Below, piece by piece: positions 7,465-14,697 of a DNA stretch of 37,880 nucleotides. The stretch's first letter is position 1. Each line of letters opens with the position of its first letter. Source of the stretch: Myxococcales bacterium (GTDB lineage: Bacteria > Myxococcota_A > Polyangia > Haliangiales > Haliangiaceae). The notes under the pieces were generated by a model that made no database searches, was not told the DNA's origin, and saw only the letters and a program-made list of their open reading frames with translations. Location: contig JAAEPE010000024.1 of assembly GCA_024222395.1 (NCBI GenBank), positions 1 through 37,880 of the forward strand, read 5' to 3'. The translations under genes and the position numbers were made by a program.

Positions 7465-9366
7465 ATGGGCATCAAGGAGCTCCTTCGCGAGAACGAGAAC
7501 AAAGACCTTCTACGCCTCCTCACCTGCGGAAGCGTAGACGACGGCAAGTCGACGATGATTGGTCGTCTCTTGCACGACAGTAAGCAAATCTACGACGACC
7601 ATCTCAGTACGCTTGAGAAGGATTCCAAGAAGGTTGGCTCTGCCGGTGAGGCAATCGACTTCAGTCTGCTTCTCGACGGCCTCAAAGCCGAGCGCGAGCA
7701 GGGCATCACAATAGATGTAGCCTATCGCTACTTCTCTACCCCGAAACGCAAATTCATCATTGCGGATTGCCCCGGCCATGCACAGTACACGCGCAACATG
7801 GCGACCGGCGCCTCCACCGCCAATCTGGCAGTGGTGCTCATAGATGCTCGTCACGGCGTTGTCGAGCAAACCAAGCGGCATAGCTTCATAGCTTCACTTC
7901 TCGACATCGGCCACATCGTTGTCGCGATCAACAAGATGGATCTCGTTGACTACTCTCAAGAGGTCTACGACAAGATTCGCAGCGAGTACGAGGATTTCGC
8001 ATCTCGCCTCGAGGTTCGAAATATCCACTTCATTCCGATGTCGGCTCTCATGGGCGACAATATCGTCGAGCAAAGTCCGAACATGCCGTGGTTCATGGGC
8101 ACTCCTTTGCTCGAGTACCTGCAGACCGTGCATATTGCATCGGACCGCAACCTCATCGACATGCGCTTTCCGGTGCAATACGTACTGCGCCAAGACATGA
8201 GCTTTCGAGGCTTCTGCGGCACCGTGGCGTCTGGCATATTGCGTCCAGGCAGCGAAGTCAGCGTCTTGCCATCTGGCAAGCGAACGAAGATCAAGTCGAT
8301 CCACACGTTCGAAGGCATGGTCGACGAGGCCTATCCGCCGATGGCCGTGACCGTCGCGACAGAAGACGAAGTCGACATCAGTCGCGGAGACATGCTCGTC
8401 GCCCCGAACAACTCGCCTCGGGTTAGCCAATCGTTTGACGCAGCAGTGGTGTGGATGTCGGAAGAGCCTCTCGACACCGAGCGTCACTACCGCATCAAGC
8501 ACTGTTCTACGCACGCACAAGCCGAAGTCACCAATGTGGTGTACCGCTTCAACGTCAATACAATCGGTCGTGAAGAAGCGGACTCTCTCACTCTCAACGA
8601 GATTGGGCGACTGCGTATCGATACAAGCCGTCCCCTGGCATTTGACCCGTACCGCCGCAACCGAGCAACGGGCAACTTCATCCTTATTGATCCGCTAAGC
8701 AATGCGACCGTCGCCGCAGGTCTGATCTTGGATCGCACAAGCGACGAGGATCAGATCCAACAGCCGAAGGTCAGCACCAACATTCGTCAGCAGGTCTCAC
8801 CGGTCTCACTCGAGGAGCGCGAAGCACGCCTGGGACAGAAGTCGGCGACGATCTGGCTCACCGGTCTGCCCAAGTCGGGCAAATCCACAATAGCCAATGG
8901 ACTAGAGCGCCATCTCTTTGACCAGAATCGCATGGTGCACGTGCTCGACGGTGAGAACCTTCGACACGGGCTCTCAGAAAACCTCGGTTTCACGGCCCTC
9001 GACCGCTCTGAGCACATTCGTCGCGCAGCGAGCGTGGCGAAGATGTGCAACGACCTGGGTCTTATCACCGTCGTTGCATTGGTCTCACCATACGAGACAG
9101 ATCGCTGTCATGCGCGAACGATCGTCGGCGCAGAGAAGTTCTTCGAGGTACATATCGATGCACCAATCGAAGTCTGTGAAGAGCGAGACACCGATGGCCT
9201 CTACGTCGCGGCCAAGAGCGGAGAAATTGAGAGATTCACCGGCGTCACGGCTCCGTATGAGCCCCCGGTGAACCCAGACCTGAAGATTGACTCCAAAGAG
9301 ACACCGATAGATCTGGCGGTTCAGAAGATTGTGGATCTGCTCTCCGGTCGAGGCATCCTAGGTTAA
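7465..9366 (+). CDS. cysN: Bifunctional sulfate adenylyltransferase GTPase subunit / APS kinase (CysN-CysC fusion, NodQ-like)
   Basis: 633 residues. Residues 1-~430 form an EF-Tu-like GTPase: P-loop GSVDDGKST at 22-30, DCPGH at 101-105, NKMD at 156-159, then two beta-barrel domains. This part drives APS synthesis by CysD through GTP hydrolysis. Residues ~455-630 are an APS kinase domain with P-loop GLPKSGKS at 467-474 and FTGVTAPYEPP. The kinase half differs from the consensus in the helix normally reading [10 protein letters not shown] (here EHIRRAASVA, losing the Asn) and has VALVSPYETDR where FISPYRADR is usual. Its ATP site is intact, so activity is possible but not certain. The combination with a stand-alone CysC in one operon is unusual. 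Confidence 0.95.
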   Translation: MGIKELLRENENKDLLRLLTCGSVDDGKSTMIGRLLHDSKQIYDDHLSTLEKDSKKVGSAGEAIDFSLLLDGLKAEREQGITIDVAYRYFSTPKRKFIIADCPGHAQYTRNMATGASTANLAVVLIDARHGVVEQTKRHSFIASLLDIGHIVVAINKMDLVDYSQEVYDKIRSEYEDFASRLEVRNIHFIPMSALMGDNIVEQSPNMPWFMGTPLLEYLQTVHIASDRNLIDMRFPVQYVLRQDMSFRGFCGTVASGILRPGSEVSVLPSGKRTKIKSIHTFEGMVDEAYPPMAVTVATEDEVDISRGDMLVAPNNSPRVSQSFDAAVVWMSEEPLDTERHYRIKHCSTHAQAEVTNVVYRFNVNTIGREEADSLTLNEIGRLRIDTSRPLAFDPYRRNRATGNFILIDPLSNATVAAGLILDRTSDEDQIQQPKVSTNIRQQVSPVSLEEREARLGQKSATIWLTGLPKSGKSTIANGLERHLFDQNRMVHVLDGENLRHGLSENLGFTALDRSEHIRRAASVAKMCNDLGLITVVALVSPYETDRCHARTIVGAEKFFEVHIDAPIEVCEERDTDGLYVAAKSGEIERFTGVTAPYEPPVNPDLKIDSKETPIDLAVQKIVDLLSGRGILG

Positions 9367-9374
9367 GCCAGCTC

Positions 9375-9803
9375 TCACTTTGGCAGCCGCGCAGCCTCGC
9401 TTACGAAGCACTCGATCCGACATTGGGTCGTTAGGTCCTCGTCAGCCACACACTGCTGGTTGCAAGCATTTGCGATTCGCTCCGCCTGAACCTTTGGGCT
9501 GCCCCCTTGCGCGGCTCGTTCACACATATCCTTGCACTCTGGGCCGCGGGTGTGCGCGATACGACAGGCGTAGGTCACACAGTTCTCGTGCCACGAGATG
9601 GCAATCGCGGGACCTCTTTCTGCCGCAGGCGCAGATTGCATGGAGTCGAGCTGCCGACCGTGATGCCAGCGAAGCAGCGCGCCGGCTGCAAAAATGACGA
9701 AGCCACCAATCATGAAAGGTCGCCGATACTTCGATAGAGAGCCTATGCCCATGCCACCCAGATAGCTCATGGCGAGAGATGGCACAAATGCAGCGCTAAC
9801 CAT
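9375..9803 (-). CDS. Small membrane-anchored protein with paired cysteines
   Basis: 142 residues from the first ATG; an ATG at residue 12 (MSYLGGMGIG) is an alternative start. A membrane segment near 31-45 (FMIGGFVIFAAGALL) is followed by a soluble domain of about 90 residues holding eight cysteines, mostly in CxxxC-type pairs (CVTYAC, CKDMC, CNQQC, CRIEC). Such spacing suggests four disulfides in two helical hairpins in an oxidising compartment, or metal binding. I do not recognise the family. It faces away from the 62-residue gene across a 61-base gap, and its 3' end lies 8 bases from the cysN stop. TAAGAA lies 6 bases before the first ATG, an imperfect match to the -10 pattern. Confidence 0.6.
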   Translation of the reverse strand: MVSAAFVPSLAMSYLGGMGIGSLSKYRRPFMIGGFVIFAAGALLRWHHGRQLDSMQSAPAAERGPAIAISWHENCVTYACRIAHTRGPECKDMCERAAQGGSPKVQAERIANACNQQCVADEDLTTQCRIECFVSEAARLPK

Positions 9804-9852
9804 CTGATATTCTTAGACGAAGTCTTCTGGTGCGCAGCCCCACACTTCGGGC

Positions 9853-9858
9853 TACAAT
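9853..9858 (+). promoter_or_regulatory. Candidate -10 box of the 62-residue gene
   Basis: TACAAT ends 6 bases before the ATG at 9865, which predicts a leaderless transcript. No clear -35 box and no Shine-Dalgarno sequence are present in the divergent 61-base gap. Confidence 0.4.
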
Positions 9859-9864
9859 AGTTCT

Positions 9865-10053
9865 ATGCGCTTCTTCGTTAAAGCTATCGCCACAGGCTTC
9901 GCCATGAGCATGGGGTCTGCGCTCTTCAAGAGGGTGAGCGACAAGATGGGGCTGGAGAACGAGGCCTCCAAGGACGAGGCAACGGCGCAGAAAGCCGAAG
10001 CTGCCGAAGCTGCCGAAGAGGCTGCCAACGGCGAAGAAGACGAATCCCAGTAG
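9865..10053 (+). CDS. Small hypothetical protein with hydrophobic N-terminus and acidic Ala/Glu tail
   Basis: 62 residues. The first ~30 (MRFFVKAIATGFAMSMG and on to KRVSDKMGL) could form a membrane-associated helix; the remainder is a Glu/Ala-rich tail (KAEAAEAAEEAANGEEDESQ). No family recognised. Support for expression is the well-placed TACAAT and codon use like the neighbours; against it are its size and low complexity. The YqgE/AlgH gene follows after a 117-base gap, and co-transcription is possible. Confidence 0.45.
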   Translation: MRFFVKAIATGFAMSMGSALFKRVSDKMGLENEASKDEATAQKAEAAEAAEEAANGEEDESQ

Positions 10054-10170
10054 CAATTGGGAGCCATACGGCTTGGCACCAGGATTCCTGAAGCGTTTCA
10101 CTCTGCAAACGCTCTGGACTCCGCCATTTACACGGGACAACTGCTCTGAAAGACTTCGAAGCAGGATCCC

Positions 10171-10764
10171 ATGCAAGCGATCAGTCTACTCGCACCGGGA
10201 TTACTTCTCTCGATGCCTCAACTCTCCGACCCGAACTTCACGAGAGCCGTTGTGCTCATGCTGGAGCACGATGAAGAGGGTTCCTTCGGACTCATCGTGA
10301 ATCAGGAAAGTGAGCTGACGGTCGCCGAACTCCTGAAGGAGCTCGACACCGAATGGACAGGTGCTGCAGACGAGAGTGTATGGTCTGGCGGACCAGTGAT
10401 GCCCGGCTCGGGCTGGATGCTTCACAATGGTAGCGAGCATCTGGGCCCAAGCTCCGCGACGCTCCGCGACGCTCTAGACGAAACCGGAACACTCAAAGTC
10501 GCCGATGGGCTCTTCATGTCCACCTCGGTTGGGAACATAAGAATCCTGTCTCAGAACCCCGCCGACCGCATGCGCCTCATTCTTGGCTACTCAGGGTGGA
10601 GCACTGGGCAACTCGCTTCCGAGATGGCTGCAGGTTCCTGGCTACATTGCGACATCGACATCGACATCCTCTTTGATTGCCCCGCTCGCGACATGTGGGA
10701 GCGCTGTTTGCAAAGCATGGGTCTCTCTCCCGAGACCATCGTGCAATCCCGCGGCATCCACTAG
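10171..10764 (+). CDS. YqgE/AlgH family protein
   Basis: 197 residues covering the whole UPF0301/AlgH fold. Recognisable family stretches are LLLSMPQLSDPNFTRAVVLMLEHDEEGSFGLIVN, here given only as a landmark of its first 45 residues, then VWSGGPVMP and the LILGYSGWSTGQLASEMAAGSW block with its Gly-Tyr-Ser/Ala-Gly-Trp core. The biochemical role of the family is not settled; AlgH was linked to alginate control in Pseudomonas. AGGA lies 5 bases before the ATG. The next gene, UspA-like, starts 32 bases after the stop, so the two are probably co-transcribed. Confidence 0.93.
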   Translation: MQAISLLAPGLLLSMPQLSDPNFTRAVVLMLEHDEEGSFGLIVNQESELTVAELLKELDTEWTGAADESVWSGGPVMPGSGWMLHNGSEHLGPSSATLRDALDETGTLKVADGLFMSTSVGNIRILSQNPADRMRLILGYSGWSTGQLASEMAAGSWLHCDIDIDILFDCPARDMWERCLQSMGLSPETIVQSRGIH

Positions 10765-10796
10765 AATCGACCGGCTCAGCCAACCATCAGGTCCCC

Positions 10797-11645
10797 ATGA
10801 AACTCGACGATTTTGAATCGGTCTTTCGCAGCTCGGTGAAGACGCCCTTCCACCATGCGCCCCCCAATATTGAGTCGGCGCTCTTGGTGACCGATGTGGA
10901 CAACGCCGCAACGGGTGCTTTCCTTGGCGAAATTCAGCCATTTCTCGCCAGCGGCCACGCCGACGGAATTGAGTGGACAACCCTCACCTCAGAAGATTTC
11001 CAAGAGGTCTCAACGGTCTTGGATAGAGTTCGCAGGAATCCGCCCAGTCTCGTTGTCTGCTATCGGCACCTCCTAGGTCAGGGGGTAAGGCTGCCCTATA
11101 GCCTGGGAAGCACTGTCGACACACTCACGCAAGCAACAGATGTCCCGGTGCTTTTGTTGCCCCGCCCTGACGAAGTGGGCATCACACTCCCCAAGAAGGC
11201 TAGCCAAGTCATGGTCGTCACCGATCATCTCACGGGAGATGACCGGCTCGTCAATTGGGCGGCGCATCTGTGCACCGATGACGGAACACTCTTCCTCTCT
11301 CACATCGAGGACAAGGCGATCCTTAAGAAGTACCTAGATGCCTGCAGCAAGATTCCCGGCATCGACTTCGACCTTGCCAAGGAGAAGTTGCCGAAGAAGC
11401 TGCTTGCAATGCCAAGTGACTACATCGCTTCCACATCCGAGATCTTGGCCAAACAGGGAATCCACGAAAACGTGCAAGCCCTCGTCAAAGTCGGAGATCC
11501 GGTGAAGGACTACGAACAACTCGTAGAAGAACTCGGAGTCGACCTACTCATCATGAACACCAAAGACCACGACCAAAACGCCATGCACGCTCTGGCATAT
11601 GCCCTTTCCGTTGAAATCCGCAATCGCCCCCTCCTGCTCCTCTAA
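10797..11645 (+). CDS. Universal-stress-protein-like (UspA superfamily) protein
   Basis: 282 residues from the ATG at 10797; the frame continues upstream inside the previous gene but is not conserved there. Two alpha/beta halves are visible: one at about 1-125, ending PVLLLPRP, and one at about 135-282 starting KKASQVMVVTDHLTGDDRLVNWA and ending with KVGDPVKDYEQLVEELGVDLLIMNTKD and RPLLLL. These match the terminal beta strand and ATP-loop region of Usp domains, though the classic G-2x-G-9x-G(S/T) loop is not clear. Three bases separate it from the transporter gene, so a regulatory or stress-linked partnership with that transporter is a reasonable inference. Confidence 0.75.
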   Translation: MKLDDFESVFRSSVKTPFHHAPPNIESALLVTDVDNAATGAFLGEIQPFLASGHADGIEWTTLTSEDFQEVSTVLDRVRRNPPSLVVCYRHLLGQGVRLPYSLGSTVDTLTQATDVPVLLLPRPDEVGITLPKKASQVMVVTDHLTGDDRLVNWAAHLCTDDGTLFLSHIEDKAILKKYLDACSKIPGIDFDLAKEKLPKKLLAMPSDYIASTSEILAKQGIHENVQALVKVGDPVKDYEQLVEELGVDLLIMNTKDHDQNAMHALAYALSVEIRNRPLLLL

Positions 11646-11648
11646 GCC

Positions 11649-13040
11649 ATGAGTCCCGAAGGCATCACCTATATCTTTGCCGCCATCTTGGTGGCTATGG
11701 TCTTTACTCTAGCTATCGAGGAGAAGATTCACGCAAAGAAGTCGATGATCGTCGGCATCTACGCAGTCATCTCACTCTTGCTAGCTGCGGCCTTTGGCAT
11801 CTTGCCAGAGCCTCATGCGGAACTTCTCCTGCTAGAGCCTCATGGGGACCTCAGTCCGGACCAAGTGGTTCACATGCCAGTCTACATCCCCGGCGTCGAA
11901 TGGGAGGTCATTGCGATCATCCTTGGATCAGGGCTCTTCATCGATGTTGTCTCTCGCTCCGGCATCTTTAGTTGGACTGCCATCTTGCTCACCAAGAGGA
12001 GCGCAGGTGACCCGCTCAGGTTGCTCATCTACTACTCGGCCATCACCGTCATCTTCTCGGCGGTTCTCAATAACGTTGCCGCCATGATGATCGTGGGTTC
12101 GCTAACGATGGTGAGTCTCGAGAAGCTCAAGCGCAAGGATCTATTGCTCGGGTTTCTCCTAACCGAAGGTTTGCTCACCAACATTGGCGGCCTACTCACT
12201 CTCATTAGTTCTGTCCCAAACATCATCCTCGGCAACATGGCGGAGATTGGCTACGTCGATTTCTTTGTCAAAGCCGCCCCCTACACGCTCGTCGCAACGG
12301 CCCTCACGATTTTCATGGCCGTTCGAATCTTTGGCATTCGCAGCCTTGAAACCGAGGAAGAGAAAGCCGCCGCCGCCGAGCTCGTTGCGACCTTCGACGA
12401 AAGAGACGGCATTGAGAGCAAGATCTTCTTCAACTTCTCCTGGGCTCTACTAGGCATCTTCATTCTCGTCATCGCAACGACATCGGTCCTACCGTGGATC
12501 GGCGGAGAACATGGGCTCGGCATGGGCTATGTAGCTGTGAGCTTCGCGCTTATCGCGCTCATTCGCTACAAGCACGAGGTCGACAAGAACTACGCCGCAG
12601 TCGATTGGGACTTGCTTGCCTTCTTCACCTTTCTCTTCGTGGTCATCGACACCATGAAGTACTCTGGTGTGCTCACGCTCATTGGCGACGGTATCGCCAA
12701 GCTGCTCTCTCTGCCTGACGCGCTCGCCGGCGCTTCGCTGCTGTGGAGTTCGGCAATAGCGAGTTCGGTGACCGACAACGTGCCCTTGGCTGCTGTCATG
12801 GGGAATATTCTTAAGGGCATGGAAAACACGCCAGATTTTCAGTGGTGGGCAACCATCTTTGGCACAAATCTCGGGGGCAACTTCACGCCGATTGGCTCCG
12901 CGTCTACGGTTGTTGCGGTCGCAATTATTCACCGAGCCAAGCTGCCACTCACCTTTGGAAGCTTTGTAAAAACTGCAGCCCCCTTCGCCATCGCGCAACT
13001 CGCTCTTGCCACAGCCTACGTATTGCTCTTCTTTCGCTAA
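11649..13040 (+). CDS. ArsB/NhaD superfamily transporter (probable Na+/H+ antiporter or anion permease)
   Basis: 463 residues with about 11-12 hydrophobic segments. Motifs typical of the ArsB/NhaD and citrate/SLC13-related fold are FSAVLNNVAAMMIVGSL in the first half and SSVTDNVPLAAVMGN plus GTNLGGNFTPIGSAS in the second, i.e. the paired re-entrant N-P/T-rich loops. An acidic cytoplasmic loop (ETEEEKAAAAELVATFDERD) separates the halves. NhaD-type antiporters export sodium for protons; arsenite or dicarboxylate transport cannot be excluded from sequence. It is the last intact gene of the AlgH-Usp-transporter series; a broken aminotransferase follows 32 bases later. Confidence 0.85.
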   Translation: MSPEGITYIFAAILVAMVFTLAIEEKIHAKKSMIVGIYAVISLLLAAAFGILPEPHAELLLLEPHGDLSPDQVVHMPVYIPGVEWEVIAIILGSGLFIDVVSRSGIFSWTAILLTKRSAGDPLRLLIYYSAITVIFSAVLNNVAAMMIVGSLTMVSLEKLKRKDLLLGFLLTEGLLTNIGGLLTLISSVPNIILGNMAEIGYVDFFVKAAPYTLVATALTIFMAVRIFGIRSLETEEEKAAAAELVATFDERDGIESKIFFNFSWALLGIFILVIATTSVLPWIGGEHGLGMGYVAVSFALIALIRYKHEVDKNYAAVDWDLLAFFTFLFVVIDTMKYSGVLTLIGDGIAKLLSLPDALAGASLLWSSAIASSVTDNVPLAAVMGNILKGMENTPDFQWWATIFGTNLGGNFTPIGSASTVVAVAIIHRAKLPLTFGSFVKTAAPFAIAQLALATAYVLLFFR

Positions 13041-13072
13041 ATCGAGGTAGAGATAGTAACCTCGCTAGTACA

Positions 13073-13805
13073 ATGATGAGAGATCATCTGAAGGCTCTGG
13101 CGGAAGTCGCCCGGCGCTATGAGATTATGCTTCTCTCTGACGAGATCTATGGAGAGGTGCAGCATGATGGCAGCCACATCTCCATTTCGCGCTTCTACCC
13201 GGAGAGAACGATCATCTCTGGTGGGATTTCGGGGTGGTGCGGGGCTGGTGGCTGGTGTTTGGGAACCTTCGTATTCCCCAAGGAACTATTCTGGCTGATG
13301 GAGCCCATCGTCACCACAGTCAGCGAAACCTATACTTCGACCAGCGCACCGATTCAACATGCGGCCATCTCGGCCTACGACGACAGCCCCCGAGCTACAG
13401 GAGTACCCTGTGCAGAGCCGTCGGATTCTCGGAGCCTGTGGCTGCTGGGTGGCGAATCGCTTGCTGGCGGCTGACATTCACTGCCCCAAGCCAACCAGTG
13501 GCTCCTATTTGCTGCCTGATCTCGGAGCACACGCAGAGAGCTTCGCAAAGCGCGGCATCTACGGCAGCACGCAGCTATGCGCACAGCTTCTCGAGGAAAC
13601 CGGAGTAGCGGTCTTGCCGGGCTGCGATTTTGGCCGTCCGGAAGAAGAGTTCACACTTCGCGCCGCCTACGTCGATTTCGACGGCAGGGCAGCCCCCAAA
13701 GCGGCGGCCGAATCATCGGAGCCGCTTGGCGGCGACTTCGTGCGCAGCCACTGTGGCAACGTTCACAGCGCTATTGAGGCACTGTGCGATTGGGCGATTG
13801 CCTAG
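13073..13805 (+). pseudogene. Decayed class I/II aminotransferase (5'-truncated, frameshifted, catalytic Lys lost)
   Basis: The first part (to about 13380) reads ALAEVARRYEIMLLSDEIYGEV, then TIISGGISGWCGAGGWCLG, matching the PLP-binding half of class I/II aminotransferases. The family reads SGGLSKWCGAGGWRLG here, so the Schiff-base Lys has become Gly and the phosphate-binding Arg has become Cys. Near 13380-13400 the homology moves to the next frame (YPVQSRRILGACGCWVANRL, GSYLLPDL, LLEETGVAVLPGCDFG, LRAAYVDFDG) and runs to the stop at 13805. About 180 N-terminal residues are absent. Truncation, frameshift and loss of the catalytic residue together mean a non-functional gene, not a single sequencing error. 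Confidence 0.88.
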
Positions 13806-13810
13806 GAATG

Positions 13811-13837
13811 CTGGCGCCAAACGAGACTCGGCGCCAG
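13811..13837. terminator. Perfect 8-bp hairpin between convergent genes
   Basis: CTGGCGCC at 13811-13818 pairs with GGCGCCAG at 13830-13837 across an 11-base loop. It sits between the aminotransferase pseudogene and the convergent lipoprotein gene, a position typical for a bidirectional terminator. No U-tract follows, so it may act with Rho or only as a 3' end stabiliser. Confidence 0.45.
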
Positions 13838-13853
13838 ATGCGTTCTAGGAAGA

Positions 13854-14672
13854 CTACTTTGCGGCTTCGGCGAGCTTCTTGATCTCTTCCGGCAGAGCGA
13901 AGCTCTCGTCGGTAGTCTCGACATTGATTTCAATTGATGTCGTTGTCATGACTTGCGTCATGCCCATGACTTCAATCTCGACGACACTTGGCATGAGCAT
14001 GCCGTCAAAGTCCATGTAGTCGCGAAAGTGCATGTCGTTCTTCATCTCGCCCATTTGGGTTTTGACAATGCCGGTCTGGCGAACGAGCAATCCACTTTCC
14101 TTGTCGTAGAAGCGTGTCTCAGACAAATCTACGTTATCCACCATCTCGACGGTGAAAGCCGGCTTGCCCTCTACATCTTCAACGCCGGTCGTATTCGCAG
14201 ACTTGTAGTATTCGCGCCACTTCAGCTCTTTGAGAAGGTCTGCATCTCGCAGCATTCGCTCCCGCTCGGCGCCTTCGAGAATGCGAGAGCCGGTCATGGC
14301 ACTCATCGACCAAACCGTGCTGCCATCTGAGCCGCTGCGCTCGGTTCCCATTCCGGGGATTTCCAATTCGAAGCGAAGGCGGCCTCCGCTCGCTCCGAGA
14401 ATGGAGAGAGCACCTTGCATCTTCTGAGCGGGAATGGCGAAGGTTCCAGAGACATTGAAGCTCTTGACTGCCGCATATGCTGCCCGCCCGCCCGACTCCT
14501 CAATGGCACGCTCGAGTATCTCTTCCGCTTTTGGAAGCGCTTCGGTCGCCGCTGCTTCAGGTTGGGCTAGAGCGTTTGTCGACTCAGCTTTGGTGGTTGA
14601 TCCGCTACCGCCGCACGCGGCGGCTGTTGCGAAGAGTAGAGGGAGAATGATGTTGTTCTTTGTATTCGACAT
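13854..14672 (-). CDS. Lipoprotein of outer-membrane lipoprotein-sorting (LolA/LolB-like) type
   Basis: 272 residues; signal peptide with lipobox ATAAAC, Cys20, then a Ser/Thr/Ala linker. From about residue 48 the protein has a helix (AEEILERAIEESGGRAAYAAVKS) followed by a long series of beta strands (GTFAIPAQKMQG, RLRFELEIPGMG, GSTVWSMS, RFYDKESGLLVRQ, DYMDFDGMLMPSVVEIEVMG), the pattern of proteins annotated as outer-membrane lipoprotein-sorting or zinc-protease-associated domains in Myxococcota. The function is unknown. It is 25 bases downstream of the S41 peptidase gene and very likely co-transcribed, suggesting both act on the envelope. Confidence 0.7.
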   Translation of the reverse strand: MSNTKNNIILPLLFATAAACGGSGSTTKAESTNALAQPEAAATEALPKAEEILERAIEESGGRAAYAAVKSFNVSGTFAIPAQKMQGALSILGASGGRLRFELEIPGMGTERSGSDGSTVWSMSAMTGSRILEGAERERMLRDADLLKELKWREYYKSANTTGVEDVEGKPAFTVEMVDNVDLSETRFYDKESGLLVRQTGIVKTQMGEMKNDMHFRDYMDFDGMLMPSVVEIEVMGMTQVMTTTSIEINVETTDESFALPEEIKKLAEAAK

Positions 14673-14697
14673 GTCTTGGGTCTTCCGCTGAGCCCTA

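Noticed and set aside
7894..8520. A 208-codon minus-strand frame inside cysN.
   Set aside because: The cysN reading frame is intact with all family motifs; the antisense product is His/Arg-rich with no recognisable domain.
10453..10475. Apparent 10-bp direct repeat (GCTCCGCGAC twice) in the YqgE/AlgH gene.
   Set aside because: The reading frame runs through it without disruption and the protein looks normal there, so it is probably chance.
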